The notes beneath the pieces were generated by a model. The model worked only from the letters and a program-made list of their open reading frames with translations. It did no database searches and had not been told where the DNA came from. A DNA stretch of 64,000 nucleotides. It comes from Toxoplasma gondii ME49 (Eukaryota > Apicomplexa > Conoidasida > Eucoccidiorida > Sarcocystidae). Position 1 is the first letter of the stretch; every line of letters begins with the position of its first letter. This document shows positions 24,873-36,272 of the stretch, piece by piece. A program made the translations under genes and the position numbers. The DNA lies in contig NC_031468.1 in NCBI RefSeq assembly GCF_000006565.2, positions 1,326,747-1,390,746 of the forward strand, given 5' to 3'.

Positions 24873-26399
24873 GTCACAGCGCTCCAGATCTCCCACACTG
24901 TCGTCTTCAGCCGCCGAGGTACTGGCCGACGCATTTGCGGGTGTTGAACCGGTACAAGGAGTGTGGGACGCTACAACCAAAATGATGGGCACTAAACGAA
25001 ACGGTTCTGAATAAGGATTCCGCTTGCGTATAAGCCATTTTGGAGTCGCCAGGCGTGGCCACTTCCCGCCGTGCAATCATACGAATTCTTGCGACCTGAC
25101 ACAATTACTGTGGGGGGATTTTAGGCGGCTCCCGCCTAAGCGATCACTTTGAAGTTGCAAGTTAAATCGTTCACAGGGTTTACTGTCTGCTGGCCATGTG
25201 ACACATCCCTCGAGTCAGCATGGCTGTCGCCCTCTGTCACAATTAAACCTCTCTTGACACTGATGAATGAAAAGAAACCATGTGCATAGACAAAGCAGAA
25301 AGTATCAACACAAAGCCAAAAATCTGGGGGTAACAGCAAGCCAGGACGCCAACAGCGGATACCGCATCAGAAGGCAGCATGGTTCCTGGCTGTCTTCAAG
25401 TATGCATTTCTATATTCTGCGGAGCTCGCCTCAAGAGGTGCAGATAGTCAACTAGAGTTGACGACTCGTAGTTGACGATGCTGTCCTGGTAGATGCCTGC
25501 TGGGTTTCACTGTCGCTTAGCAATACTGTTTTACCTTACGGAGTTTATGCGGCTCGTCCATCGAATGTCTGTTGCTCCGCGAATCCAGCTCATTACAACG
25601 GTAACACAAATAGCGTCAAGTGCCTCAAACATGATCTGAATTCAAAAATGTCGAGACGAGCGTAAACAGCTGGAAATCACCGAACTTACCAAGATCGTTG
25701 ACATACATATGATGAATATGGCTACAACAACGTGGAGAACGTTATCTAGTCCTTTCAATCCCTAATCGAGATACCGGCAAGATGCAGTTCCTGTTCCTTG
25801 GATGATGGTGTTCATTCCTCACCTGGTGGGAGAATAACGGTAATTGCAGGATCACAGCCCATGAAATACTAACAAGAAGGAATAGCTGAAGTCCCAAAGT
25901 TAAAAAACATACCAAACGGCTCCGGGCATACTTATCTCACCAAGCTCGATAGCGCAACAATACTAAATATTGGACTGCAGGAGGCATTGTCTTCTCGATC
26001 GTAAACGTCTGGTGTCGCTTCATGCTCACGTTATCATTTCTTGCAAGGCGTATTTTTTCATCAGTCGATGGTCATCAACAATCACCTCCGCCATATCCTA
26101 CGATAGAGGAGCTTTGTCACGTGAGGAAGCAAAGTGCGCTAATGCATGCCACACCCACCGCATTACCCGCGAAAGTGCATTCGAAGTATGGCTGTTTCTG
26201 CTCAGCCAGCTTGAAATATAGAATGCTGCTGTAGAACAGTCCTGCCGTGAGATATAGCCCCCGACTGCCGTCCCGCCGAGAAGCATCGTGGTTCTCACTT
26301 AAGTCTTTCAGTGGCGACAGAACACGTAGCGCCGTGGTTGTCCACCGGTTTCTGCTGCGTGACGCACTGTTTTCGGCCTCCAGTACGTTGATGACTACA
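24873..26399. other. Intergenic or 3' exons of the minus-strand transporter
   Basis: This is a convergent region between the methyltransferase stop and the SLC44-like gene. Short frames only. The last exons of the SLC44-like gene may extend into 25.9-26.4 kb, but I could not identify its stop codon. I see no RNA gene or mobile element. Confidence 0.4.
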
Positions 26400-28012
26400 G
26401 ATGGAAAACGGCAGAAACCCGAAAAGGCTGCTGCACATCACTCGAGTAAACTTCTGTAAGTCTCTGTACAGGATTTGCATTACCGGCGAAGGCAATCGGG
26501 GAAGCACAGGAAGGTACGGAAGCCACCGACGATATGAGTGCTCGGTACTCCGGCGGTCTGCTGCCGTCTGTGGTCATACGCTGGAACCTGCACTGGGATT
26601 TTTATCCTGCTTTTGCAAGGGCGAGCCAAATTGGTTTACCATGCCACAGTACATTTGGTGCAGAGGAATTTTATTAAAGATATGACTACAACAGAAATAA
26701 TGGATATTTATTTGCAACTGCTTCGACAGGCAGTCGCACTAACTAGTCTCGGTCTGGAGGAGGTGAGAAAGTATAACAACACCGAGAGCAACTGGCCGCC
26801 ACGCGGGTGCCAGAAAGTCCGTCTCGACGCCAAGGATTTCCCCGGCGTCACTTGTAAGTGGTTTGGGAACAGGCCGTCCGATGGTCAAGACTGCAGCGCA
26901 CATCCACGCATTCCAGATCACAAGAACGCCAGAAAACAGCATTGTAGCAATCAGCGCAGTAACTAAATCTGGCATCTCAAACAATGCTTGGATTCCAGCC
27001 AACGTCAGCGAACGTCCCCTGCATGCTATGGATAAGACCAGGGCGTACTTGCACACGCTCAACTAATTACCTCTCGTACGAACTGGTGACAAGATATCGC
27101 AGCATACCGAACGTAACAGGCAGCTTGATCTGCACCCGACCTCAGGACGCTTTCTGGCACCAGCAGGTTTCACATAATTAGCGTGCTTACCAGGAAGCCA
27201 GTGACTACGACCCACACAGCCGTCGCTTTCGTGAAAGGGGACGCTTGCAAAGTGAAGGAGGCTGAGACTATAAAAATCGCTGACGAAACAAACGGCAAGC
27301 AGTCAACCAGAAGAAAGGAAACTACACGAAGTGACCTTGCGAGATATAGGACTTTTAGCCATCCAAAGCAACTGAACACACAAACAAAAGCGAATGCGAA
27401 AAGAAATTCGGTGCTTTTGGCGATATCCCGAAAAACACCGTGGACAACATCCGTTTGAAGTTGTGTGGACGAGACGAAGTCAGTTGCATTGACCCTCTCT
27501 GGCAGGCAATATTCGCCAATAACCTAGAGCAGGCTGAGAGTTGATGCCTTAAAACCGACGGCATAACGAAGCTGCGTACCAGCTGAGAAGGAGAGAAGCG
27601 GTGATCCCTGACACCGCCTTTTCCATTGGGGAGCTTCACAGTTTTGTTTGTTTCAACTGAGCAGCCAGTCTTTAACCGTGCGGATGATCCGAAAGCCGTC
27701 TTCTTACCTCCCGGGCATTCGCTCACGCACACGGCGAGTGCCATGTTCCCTAATTCAGGGTAGTAGAGAAAAACCCGATCTCCTCCGACGGCTACACCTC
27801 CACACGGGTCAGCTGCGAACAGGAAACATGTGACCTACCTCTTGTACAACACTCTTGACCCTCTTACCGTTCAAGTCGTATGGTGCGAGTTTTTCCACAC
27901 CCCCATGACTGGCGGCGTAGTACGTGATAAGCAAGCTTAAAGTGGACAGCAGGGTCATTCCTACGCAGACGAGAGTTTCCACTTTGGACATTACGGCGCG
28001 TTTTTCTGCCAT
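26400..28012 (-). CDS. Choline-transporter-like (SLC44/CTL) membrane protein
   Basis: CTL proteins are multi-span solute carriers, some moving choline or ethanolamine. The ATG at 28012 starts MAEKRAVMSKVETLV followed by a transmembrane segment (VGMTLLSTLSLLITYY). The next block, about 27810-27715, reads PCGGVAVGGDRVFLYYPEL and VCVSECPGG, matching the family's extracellular Cys-Gly and Cys-x3-Cys-Pro signature. The block near 27600-27495 carries VMPSVLRHQLSACSRLL. A hydrophobic exon ending about 27190 has VCVFSCFGWLKVLYLAR and FLLVDCLPFVSSAIFIVSA. The block 27040-26760 has LTLAGIQALFEMPDLVTALI and a following transmembrane helix. Weaker blocks near 26683-26625 and 26575-26490 (YRALISSVASVPSCASP) may be the later membrane region. 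Exon joins and the 3' end are approximate. The family call rests on the N-terminal signature plus the helix pattern, with no full alignment. The gene is divergent from the membrane protein at 28400, sharing a 387-bp upstream region. Confidence 0.6.
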
Positions 28013-28399
28013 TTCTGCCTCCTGCTGGTTCAGCGTTTAGACTGGCAATTGTCACTGTGGGATTCTGTGAAAGAAATCAGGTTCGCTTTGAAAGTTCACA
28101 CGCATTTGCCACTGCACCTCGGGTGTATGCGCTGCCCATCCCTGTTAGACACCTGGAAGCTCCTGACTGTTGTACTGTACCGATGAGCATCACTAAAAAA
28201 ACGTGTTTCACTGAACAGCTTGCGTTCTCAGTATTCAGCTAGTGTATTTGTTCATCTCGAGCAAAGACGCGTGGAAACACACTGCAGCAGACGGCCGGCC
28301 CTGGGGCCCGTAGCCCAGCACGTTAAACGTAACGGTCGGTGACCTGGTCTCGTTTTGACATCTGTGTTCTCTTCCTTGTTCCACGGGACAGAAGCGGGC
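28013..28399. promoter_or_regulatory. Shared divergent upstream region
   Basis: A 387-bp gap separates the minus-strand start at 28012 from the plus-strand start at 28400. It must hold both 5' UTRs and probably a bidirectional promoter. No defined motif stands out. Confidence 0.4.
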
Positions 28400-29273
28400 A
28401 TGATGTGTAGCTCTACTCCACGACAGCCGTACGGTCTCGCTTCATTTTTCCCGTACGACCATGAAGAGTGCCTTCCGACGGAGTCCCCTGGTGCGCCAAC
28501 GGTTTACATGCCGTCGCCGATATCAGGAAACGTGTTGCCTCCGAGGTCTCTCCCAGAGTCCCGCGACGCGACCATTGAGAAGCCATCTCCACAGGCCTTC
28601 TTGCCACTGTCGACTGACCCGAAAACGCCGCCGCCGAAAAGTGCAGCTGAGCCCCGCGTCCAGCGTCTCTCTCACCTTGTGTGCATCTGTGGACTCGCTG
28701 CGGGTTCACTAACGATTGCCACCGGAGTTGTCCGAATTCTCAAAGCCTCACCATCGCTGCAGTGGCCAACGGAGAACTTGCTCGACGACCTGAACGACGA
28801 GTTATGGCGTCGAAAGCTGTTTCTTCTTAATCCGGGAGACATTTGTGATTTGTGGGCACCTATCATTTTTGGCACTGTATCTTTCCTCACACATTTTCGC
28901 CTATTTGATATGAAGGCAATAACATGTAATTTCAGCCATTACTCTTCTTGGAACTTGGCTCAAGCTCTATACGCAAACTATGGATACTGCGGCGTGCTAG
29001 GACTGGCTGCAGGGGTTCTGTCTACTTGCACCAGTTTTCTGAGCTTAGTCTCGGCGATACTCCACGTGGATGGGCAGGTCAGTGAACCTCACTCTACTGC
29101 TTTGCTTAGACTACCGGATTCTATCCGTATGGCTTCAAAGCACACCAAACAAGTGAATATTCTTTCTTCTTCAGGCAAGCTTGGGGCTTGAAATCGGCTT
29201 GCGGTCAGGGGCAAGGCCCCCCAGAATACCGAACTCACAGCGCAGCCTTACGGCTATTCAAGTAGAGCCATAG
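28400..29273 (+). CDS. Small multi-span membrane protein, two exons
   Basis: I do not recognise a named family. Exon 1 is 28400-29077, from MMCSSTPRQPYGLASF to a CAG/GTCAGT donor. Exon 2 is 29175-29273 after a TTCTTCAG acceptor, ending in TAG. Both are phase 0 and give 258 residues. The first 100 residues are Pro/Ser-rich and likely cytosolic. Hydrophobic segments follow: SHLVCICGLAAGSLTIATGV, WAPIIFGTVSFLTHF, and GVLGLAAGVLSTCTSFLSLV. The loop around NPGDICDLWAP and the stretch ALYANYGYCG look conserved in character. The C-terminal exon is short and basic (IGLRSGARPPRIPNSQRS). The lengthy N-terminal tail followed by three helices would suit an inner-membrane-complex or plasma-membrane protein, but that is inference only. 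A second ATG directly follows the first, so the start may be 28403. Confidence 0.66.
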
Positions 29274-29714
29274 ACCCTAAACCACCTTTCTGGAATTCTG
29301 GGATTGAGGCGTGCTTGCCCTGGTTTCGCCATGTCTAACGTAATTGTCTCTTTTCGCCGACTAACACCTTCGGAATGAACCCCTGCAGCTGCATGAATTG
29401 AGATAACAACTAGGCACGGAGCACAACTCGCTCTTCAGCGGCTCCACTGGGCACACAACGACGATACGAAATATCGTTGGAGAAACAAGCAGCTCGTGCA
29501 GCGACAGAAGTGAGAATACAGTGGTATGTTATAACGATGGTGCTTGGGCGCCTAACGTGATGCGTTTTGCGATATGAATGTCTGTTCCGGAATTTCTGCA
29601 AAGGACAACGGCCTTATTAGAGATGGTTGCAGTGTTTAACCTTTTGTGGAATGGGTATAGAACAGTCGCTAGACCACTAGCAAAACAACAACAAACAACG
29701 CAGTTGTGCTCCAG

Positions 29715-30025
29715 TCACCATGGAGGAAAGGGTGTTTCCTCAAAAGCCAAAGGGTGTGGACGCTTTCTCCATATGTATGTTAGACACCGCCTTAAACAGG
29801 CCTAAAAGACGACAAGGCACAGCGGTGGAGAAACACAGCATAACCAGGGACTCACCACCCAGACCTCTAGACCACGAGCACGTGCCACCTGATCGAGCGC
29901 ATCTTTTTGACCTCGGGAACAAGACACATGCGTATGTCGCGACGGAAGCTGCCATTCGACGAAATACGGCATGAACCCAACGGCCACACCCCCTGTTGCC
30001 GCAATGACACTTTCCTGGTTCGCCG
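29715..30025 (-). CDS. Possible small two-exon membrane protein (weak)
   Basis: A minus-strand block near 30020-29868 follows a CCAG acceptor and reads SVIAATGGVAVGFMPYFVEW, a plausible glycine-rich membrane helix, then a basic/acidic tail to a Trp codon before GTGGTG. A second block after a TTTTAG acceptor reads CLRRCLTYIWRKRPHPLAF and stops at 29715-29717. I found no convincing start exon upstream, and a competing frame spans the same DNA. Treat this as a lead, not a gene model. Confidence 0.25.
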
Positions 30026-30580
30026 CGAGAGACCCTCTTTACGCAACCAGCAAGAATATAGGACATATATGAGACGTTGAAGTATGCGGTGCACGGTTGA
30101 CAGAATACACGCCTTCTTCCTCCGAAGTCCAAACGGAGCTCACATGGTCATGCTCTCTGATAATGCCGGAGAAGTTCCGCTGCTCGTAACGTACTCATGC
30201 ACTCTGCTGGAGTTGTTGAGCCGCTGCCTTTGCTTTCTTTAGCAGAACACGAAGATAAAAAACAAACCCGTTTCTCTGGTCTTCTTCGCTGAGCAAAACA
30301 CAAGTACAGCCACCGACCACCCAGCGCATGATGATCCGCCTTCTCGAACCTGAGGAAGCAACCTGTCTACAAACGGCTCAGACGTCGCTGTCAAAATGTT
30401 AGTGCAGAACTTACAGAAACACCAGGGACAGCGATCTATTTTGCGGGAGATCGACGACTGCGCAGAGGGTTGCGGGCGGGCTGAAGAGCGCAGACGAAAC
30501 GCATAAACACTGAAAAGGTGTGAATTATAACCGGATCATACACTGCATCTGCTCTTTTGACAAGCGTGGACATCGATACC

Positions 30581-31818
30581 TTACTTAGTATCCGCGGCTT
30601 CTTTGCCTTCGTCCACAAGCTGATCGAGCGCGCGAAATTCCTTTGAGTCGCGCCCGAGCTTCACAGCCACAATTTCAGTGATCACCGCTTGGCGCTCTAC
30701 TTTCACCTTCGAGTGCGTGTGAGGCTGTCTGATCGACAGGACCTGCGATGGTACAGCCACACCGGTCCAAGTTTTATTATTCTCAGTGAACGAATGTGTT
30801 CCAGTCGCTGGATCTGAAACGAACTGTTGATTCGTTCGCATCTAAGAACTTACCATCTCTTTCAATGTAACAATGCGGATGAACTTGTATCCTAATGCGT
30901 TGACCTTCACCAACTTGACACCCGTTTCGTACGCTTTCCTGATGTCCTTCAACCACGCTGTAAGATTATTCCCGATGAACTCCTTCTGCATGTCGTTCAG
31001 TACTGCAGCAAAACATAGGCAATGACGGAAATAGTCCCAAGCCTCAATTCAGGTGCACTTGAAACGAGGTAGTTAAGCAGCAACTATCGCCGGCGGCAAC
31101 GTCTGTGATTGTGACCGGTAGTTCGTCTACCTTTCAGATCCTCGCCATCAAAATGGGCGTCATCCTCATCCTCGTCGTCAGATGATTCTTGCGCTTCCTT
31201 CGCGTGCGATGTACCTTCTGCACCACCTAGAGACAATCCGAGTTCTCCTGCTTGTGTGTCAATGACGCGGCCCATTACTTCTTCGGGTTCTTCTTTCACG
31301 GTCTCCAATGTAACGACGTCACCGCCCAGGTTCGAAGACTCATCCTCTATTGTGCCAATTTCCCCAAGCAGAATATCATGCGAAACATCATCTTCCATAA
31401 ATTTGAGCGCCCTTTTCGTCTTTAGGCAATCAGGCAGCCGACGAAACGACGGCTCCCAGTCTTCGTCTCCTGAGTCATCCTCCATCACCTTCCCAAATAA
31501 CTGCTTGATTTTTTTTACGTTCTCCGTATCTGGCAAAACTTTGTACTTCTGCGCCAGTTTGAACACGGAGTTTCTCGCGTCTGCCTTGCTTTCGCTTCGA
31601 GCCTCTGCTATGAAGTGAATAGCATTGTCATCCACCAGTACCCGCTGCTGCCGGAGAACGCTGAGCAACTCGTTCTTAGCTCGCGTGTCTCCTTTCAGAG
31701 TGTTCTGTCGTTTAAAACCTTGGAATTTTTGAATGGTCTTAACCTCCGACGACTTAAATAACTCGTCGAAACTCAGCAGCCGCAAGCTATCGCCTGTTTC
31801 CAGCGTGTTCTTCGCCAT
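30581..31818 (-). CDS. Acidic hypothetical protein, three exons
   Basis: I do not recognise the family. The likely start is the ATG at 31818 (MAKNTLETGDSLRLLSFDEL), which sits just after a pyrimidine-CAG site, so an upstream non-coding exon is likely. Exon 1 ends at 31131 before GTAGAC. Exon 2, 31002-30854, joins in phase and reads VLNDMQKEFIGNNLTAWLKD and YKFIRIVTLKEM before GTAAGT. Exon 3 ends in VDEGKEAADTK and a stop at 30581; its acceptor is not settled, because the best CAG site is out of phase. The N-terminal half has a basic-helical stretch, then an acidic region (MEDDSGDEDWEP, ESSDDEDEDD). The last 130 residues, with ITEIVAVKLGRDSKEF, could form a PH-like barrel, but this is only a guess from strand pattern. 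Confidence 0.55.
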
Positions 31819-32878
31819 TGTTGTAGCCACTGCAAACCGGAGGTCAGATGATACGTCACGAAACTCAGAAAATACCTGTTGCGGCGGCTGTACAGAAGAA
31901 GCGAAGCCAGTGGCGGATACCGGGACACCTGAGATAAAGTCTACACTGGTATCCGGGCAGGTTACCACAACAACTACACAGTTTCTTCTTGCAAAGTGCA
32001 CGCCGTCCACACTGAGCATCGCATATTACTCGTAGTGGCTCGATTGACTGCCGATCGCATTCTCGCGCCGACACTATGGCTGTCCTGGAGCCGCTGTAGC
32101 TCATCAGAATTCCGCAGGATTTTCGTGACAGCTGTGATTTTAAAGTGGAAAAATAATGCCAAGAAATGCGCCAAATTCATTTACGGTATACACAGACTTC
32201 ACTCACTGCTACTGTTGATCCATTACCATGCAACGGTGGTGGTGTTATCAGTAGTTTCTTCTCGCCGTCTCGGGCGAGTACGGTACAGCCACGGCAAGCG
32301 GTTCTCTCGTTGATGACTGCAACTTTACGCGACGCGAAAGGTTCAGCACGGGACGAATCGAACTGAGCGGTGTGCTGAAAACCCGTGGGTTACAACTCTA
32401 AATCTTTCCTTCCTCTTCTTTTTACTAGTTTTGCTGTGTGCTCTTTGAGACCGAATTGCTCGTTGGTGTTCAGCTAGGTGGCGATTCCAGGAAGAGCATT
32501 TCACCAACCGCTTCGGTGTTCCGTGCATTCTGACCAAAGCACGTTCTTTACACTGCATGATTCCATGAAATGAATAAGAAACGTCTGATGCGTTAACAAA
32601 CGATGAGTTGCCAACGGAGTGGACTATGCACTTTAGCACATGTTTTGTACATTCCACAATCAGATCACGCTTAACGTGCTCCTTGCTGTCTCGGTGCTAG
32701 AGGGGCCATTTCCCGGTCAGGCATGCTGGTTTTGGGGACGCTTTACAGATTTCTGTTTCACTAGCTCCAGGTTCTCTTACTATTCTGTTGTGTCCATATC
32801 TTCCGACAACATACCAGCCTGCTTCAGCAAAGACCAAGTGAGGCTTAACCGGAAAGAACCCGTCGGTAATTCGGCAAG
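31819..32878. other. Intergenic, divergent promoters
   Basis: This is the 5' region between the acidic hypothetical gene (minus) and the micropeptide gene (plus). No supported coding sequence. It probably contains a 5' UTR intron of the minus-strand gene with its acceptor just upstream of 31818. Confidence 0.4.
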
Positions 32879-33106
32879 ATGCCAGCAGGTCTCACCCGTG
32901 GAGAATTTGCTCTCTCTCTGTTCGTCGCTTTTGCATCGGCGTTCGCTGGATCATGCGTTATGCATCGGATTCTGCGGCCAGACATGAACGAGCCAGACGT
33001 TTTGGAACGTGTGAAGTCGCAGCGAGCGGCCATTAAGGCAGTACAGCAAGAGTCGGCCGAACGGGTAAACGGAACGGGGTCAATCCGCGGCAATTCACAG
33101 CGCTAA
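32879..33106 (+). CDS. UQCC6: Brawnin/UQCC6-like mitochondrial micropeptide
   Basis: Brawnin (C12orf73, UQCC6) is a single-helix inner-membrane peptide needed for respiratory complex III assembly in animals. This 75-codon, intron-free frame begins MPAG and has one N-terminal hydrophobic helix (FALSLFVAFASAFAGSCVM). The helix is directly followed by HRILRPDMNEPDVLE, matching the family's AG-x-x-V-x-H-R-x-x-RPD-x-x-x-P arrangement at the expected distance from the start. The tail is charged (VKSQRAAIKAVQQE). Length is close to that of the animal protein. It is convergent with the oocyst-wall gene, whose stop lies 315 bp downstream on the other strand. A GGTAAAC near the 3' end could be a splice donor, so the last dozen codons are less certain. 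The assignment rests on motif order and spacing in a very short protein. I judge it good but not proven. Confidence 0.74.
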   Translation: MPAGLTRGEFALSLFVAFASAFAGSCVMHRILRPDMNEPDVLERVKSQRAAIKAVQQESAERVNGTGSIRGNSQR

Positions 33107-33420
33107 TGAGACTGGGTCTGGTCTAATTGAACGGAATGTCTCAGATATTCCTGACCAATTGGCCACACCTGAAAGATACCGCTGAAGAAGCGGCTTTCTC
33201 TCCGCGGATACCAAGGTAAAGGGAATGGCAGTTTGCCAGCTTGAAAGCGCTATTTTTCTCTCTCGTGTTGTCACTCTTTCCTAGAGGAAAATGCAAGATG
33301 TCCATACCATGTTACAGTATGGATCGGTGTGTCGCGAGTCCTTTATATGGTACCAATATACAACAACAAAGTCATTTGCTCCAGCACAGGAGTGTCCGAA
33401 TTTGATTTTGAAACACTAGG

Positions 33421-34919
33421 TCACGCTTCGCACAACTCAACTGTGTATGACAGTCTAACGCAATTTCCGTTGATCAATTGACCCTGAAAAAACGCAAGCA
33501 TTTTTTTGCGTTTTGTATAAACAATGATGACCGGCCTACCTCTTTGCAGATGAATTCCGGCTCTGATAAACTTGCACAGCCTTCAGATTTTTTGGCCGCC
33601 TCAGCATCACACGTCAGCACTCTGCGTGTGAAAACATTTCGTTCGCATTGACATTCCGATCTGCGACAGGCAACATCGAAGCCATCCTGACAATGTCGTG
33701 TTTTCGGAATGTGCTCCACCGAAAAGCAGTCGCTCCCTATCAGGACGCCGTCGCCGCAATTTATCGTAGAGTCTTTTCGGATCTTGTAGACACATTTGCA
33801 CTCTTTTTTCCCCACGATTTCGCATTCCTGTCCTTCGCCGCATTGGTAAACGGGAGCCGTCTCCAAGTGGCGCACACAGTTGCCGGAACCATCGTCAAAC
33901 CCGAGGCAACGCCTTACAACTGCAGCCGATTCTTCCTTCACACAGTGACACTCCTTTCCCTTGCACACGAGATTGAAGCCAGCGCGGCATGAGCATTTCG
34001 ACCTTGTTGTTTCACACTTCTTGTCCTTTTTCTTGTCTAATTTCTCATCTTCGTCCTTGTCGACGACCTCGGTAGGTACCACATTTTTCTTTATCTTGTC
34101 AAAACACTCATGGTACTCTTCGGCCTGGTAGCAGAGGCCATCACTTTCTACGGTGCCGGCGTCACACTCACAACTGACAGGCTCCAACTCTCTCCTCTTG
34201 CAGCTTTTGCAAAAGTCGGAGTTCTTCGCATTCGAGGCACAATGAAACCCTACAGGGCACTCATACACGATCTCGCCAGGGGCAATCGAGAGGCAAGAGT
34301 TGTGCGCCGTTAACTGACTCTCCACGCCACATGCAGGCACAACGTGTCCGGGCTCTGTCCTGACGCAGTACCTTTCATCGTACCGATAGCCCAAGGGACA
34401 CTCATGACTTGGCGGAAACTGCTTCAAGCGCTTGCAGTCACCGTCAATAGTCTCCGTTGTTCCTTCGGCACATTTAAAATTGATTTCTTGTGACTCTGTT
34501 CGGCGGCAGCACTTCGACTTCGCTGTAGAGTTTGCGTCACAGATAGTCTCAAAGCCGTCAGGACAGCGAAAGGCTTCAGCAGCCCGGGTTCTGCATTTTC
34601 CGTCCTCCAGAACACCAGATTGGCAGATAGCCTGTAAAACTGTTGATCAGCAATTATCTGTTTTGAGGAGCGGTACCCGTTTTACCTCTGGCTGTCCTGC
34701 AGCCTCCTTCTTCACACATGATTTGTCCATTTTCTCAAAGCCGAACGGGCACTTGCACCTGGCTCTTGTTGGATCTGGTGGAGGTGCTGGATAGGTACCC
34801 GGAGCCTTCTTCATGATAGTGGCATCGGTCGATGCCAAAGCAGGCATTCCCGGAACGTGGGCTGTTGTTGCAAGCAAAACAGACAACGCACAAATGATCT
34901 TTGAACAGATAGTCGGCAT
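33421..34919 (-). CDS. Oocyst wall protein, COWP/OWP-like, secreted Cys-rich
   Basis: Proteins of this type are cross-linked through disulfides and tyrosines into the oocyst wall. Exons are 34919-34686, 34631-33540 and 33483-33421, all phase 0, giving 462 residues. The start MPTICSKIICALSVLLATTA is a signal peptide. Thereafter Cys-rich modules repeat with a CPxGF or CPxGY core: CPFGFEKMDKSC, CPDGFETICDA, CPLGYRYDERYC, CPVGFHCAS. Variants include CQDGFDVACRRSECQC and CGDGVLIGSDCF. The last small exon (GQLINGNCVRLSYTVELCEA) completes a module and supports the splice reading. A Lys/Asp-rich patch (KDEDEKLDKKKDKKC) interrupts the array mid-protein. Several related OWP genes exist in Toxoplasma; I cannot say which this is. 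Expression would be expected in sporulating or macrogamete stages rather than tachyzoites. Confidence 0.87.
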
Positions 34920-36272
34920 CGTTACGATGTGCGATTACTAAAGTAGCGATGTTGTGACAAACAAATTCAGATTCTAGAATGTTAAGGTGTGGTGAGCATC
35001 TACCCATGGGAAACAGCAGTGGCTTCAAGCGGCGCGGCATTGCCGGGCGACACCAGTGTCTGTACAGTGAACCTTGCCGCACACGCCAACCATCGTTGAA
35101 GCGCTTATGATTCGGGTGTGTCGCCGTTGTCAACTGGTGAGTGAGAGCCGCGCAGTACCATCGCTTGAATGTGTGAGCATGTTGCCGAAATACATTCCTC
35201 AGCAGGTACACGACACCAGCGCCACTACCGAGAGGCTGCCCTCATACCTATGGGATACCCGTCTCCTTTGCCTGACCCGCGAGCAAATTTCGGAATTTTC
35301 TGGTGACAATCGTCGAAACAGTAGTTCTCTTATTGAAACGCATCGTATGGCTGCCTGACTGTACTTTTTCTTCAGTGGTGCCTCAAAATACTCATCATTT
35401 CCTCGTCGAGGTTCTGCAAGTGTATGTATCCAGTCAATATTTCATGCCGTAAGAGATGAAGGTAAATCCAGACTCCAGATTTCTTGCTTCTCACGGCGTA
35501 CGCCGCGTGGTGCCCACACAGTGATCGAGGAATGTTTCTCCCAAGTTAGGCAGTAATGAGTATGCCTCCGTTAGAGGCTTGTTTCAGAAGGGTGATCAGA
35601 AGTACGTTAATTTTAAACACGGGTAGTTTGAACAGTTGGACAAAATGCCATGCAAGCGAATCCATCACAGCGGTTGTCCTATCGTTGCTCATCGCAGTAG
35701 AAGGCCGATCTGCCATACACACTATTATCAGAATATTAACGCCGGAATCGTTCGACTATGCTAATGCCACTCAGACAAGAGCAACACACTCAGCAACAGC
35801 ATATCTTTCAACTTGTCCTGCTCCAAAGCTTGCAAAACCGAACACACGGATGGTGCGTTGTCGCTGGAGATGTTATTGGCTTCCGTCGCCGAGAAGGTTC
35901 AGAATGTCGCCCGCATCTGGAATGCTATCAGCTTTCCAAAAACTTTCGAAATGTTAAAACAGTGGCAAACATCGACATCCAGCTACAAATCCTACGGTAG
36001 CGTATCGCTGGCGTCCACGGAGGAATTGGGAGGAGTCAATATCACTTCTGAAACCCATGCATAGTTCTTTGCACATGGGGTTCATGCCTTCACGGACACT
36101 GTGTTGCCGAAGGATAAACCATAAGTCCATGTACTGCACGAAATCATAATGTCAACAGCACGATCTATCCAAACACCCAGAGGGTTAGTAAAAAAAGCAA
36201 GTCTCTGCTTGACAACACAACAAAGCCCGTTTCCCAACCAATTAAAAAGCAGGTCGTCAGCTCCAGGTACTT
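34920..36272. other. Intergenic, no supported gene
   Basis: This lies between the oocyst-wall gene start and the aspartyl protease stop, both on the minus strand, so it holds the wall-gene promoter and the protease 3' UTR. Frames near 35.5-36.0 kb on the plus strand overlap in several phases and carry no domain. Confidence 0.5.

Noticed and set aside
29274..29280. Interstitial telomere repeat (CCCTAAA)
   Set aside because: A single heptamer with no tandem copies; expected by chance in 64 kb.
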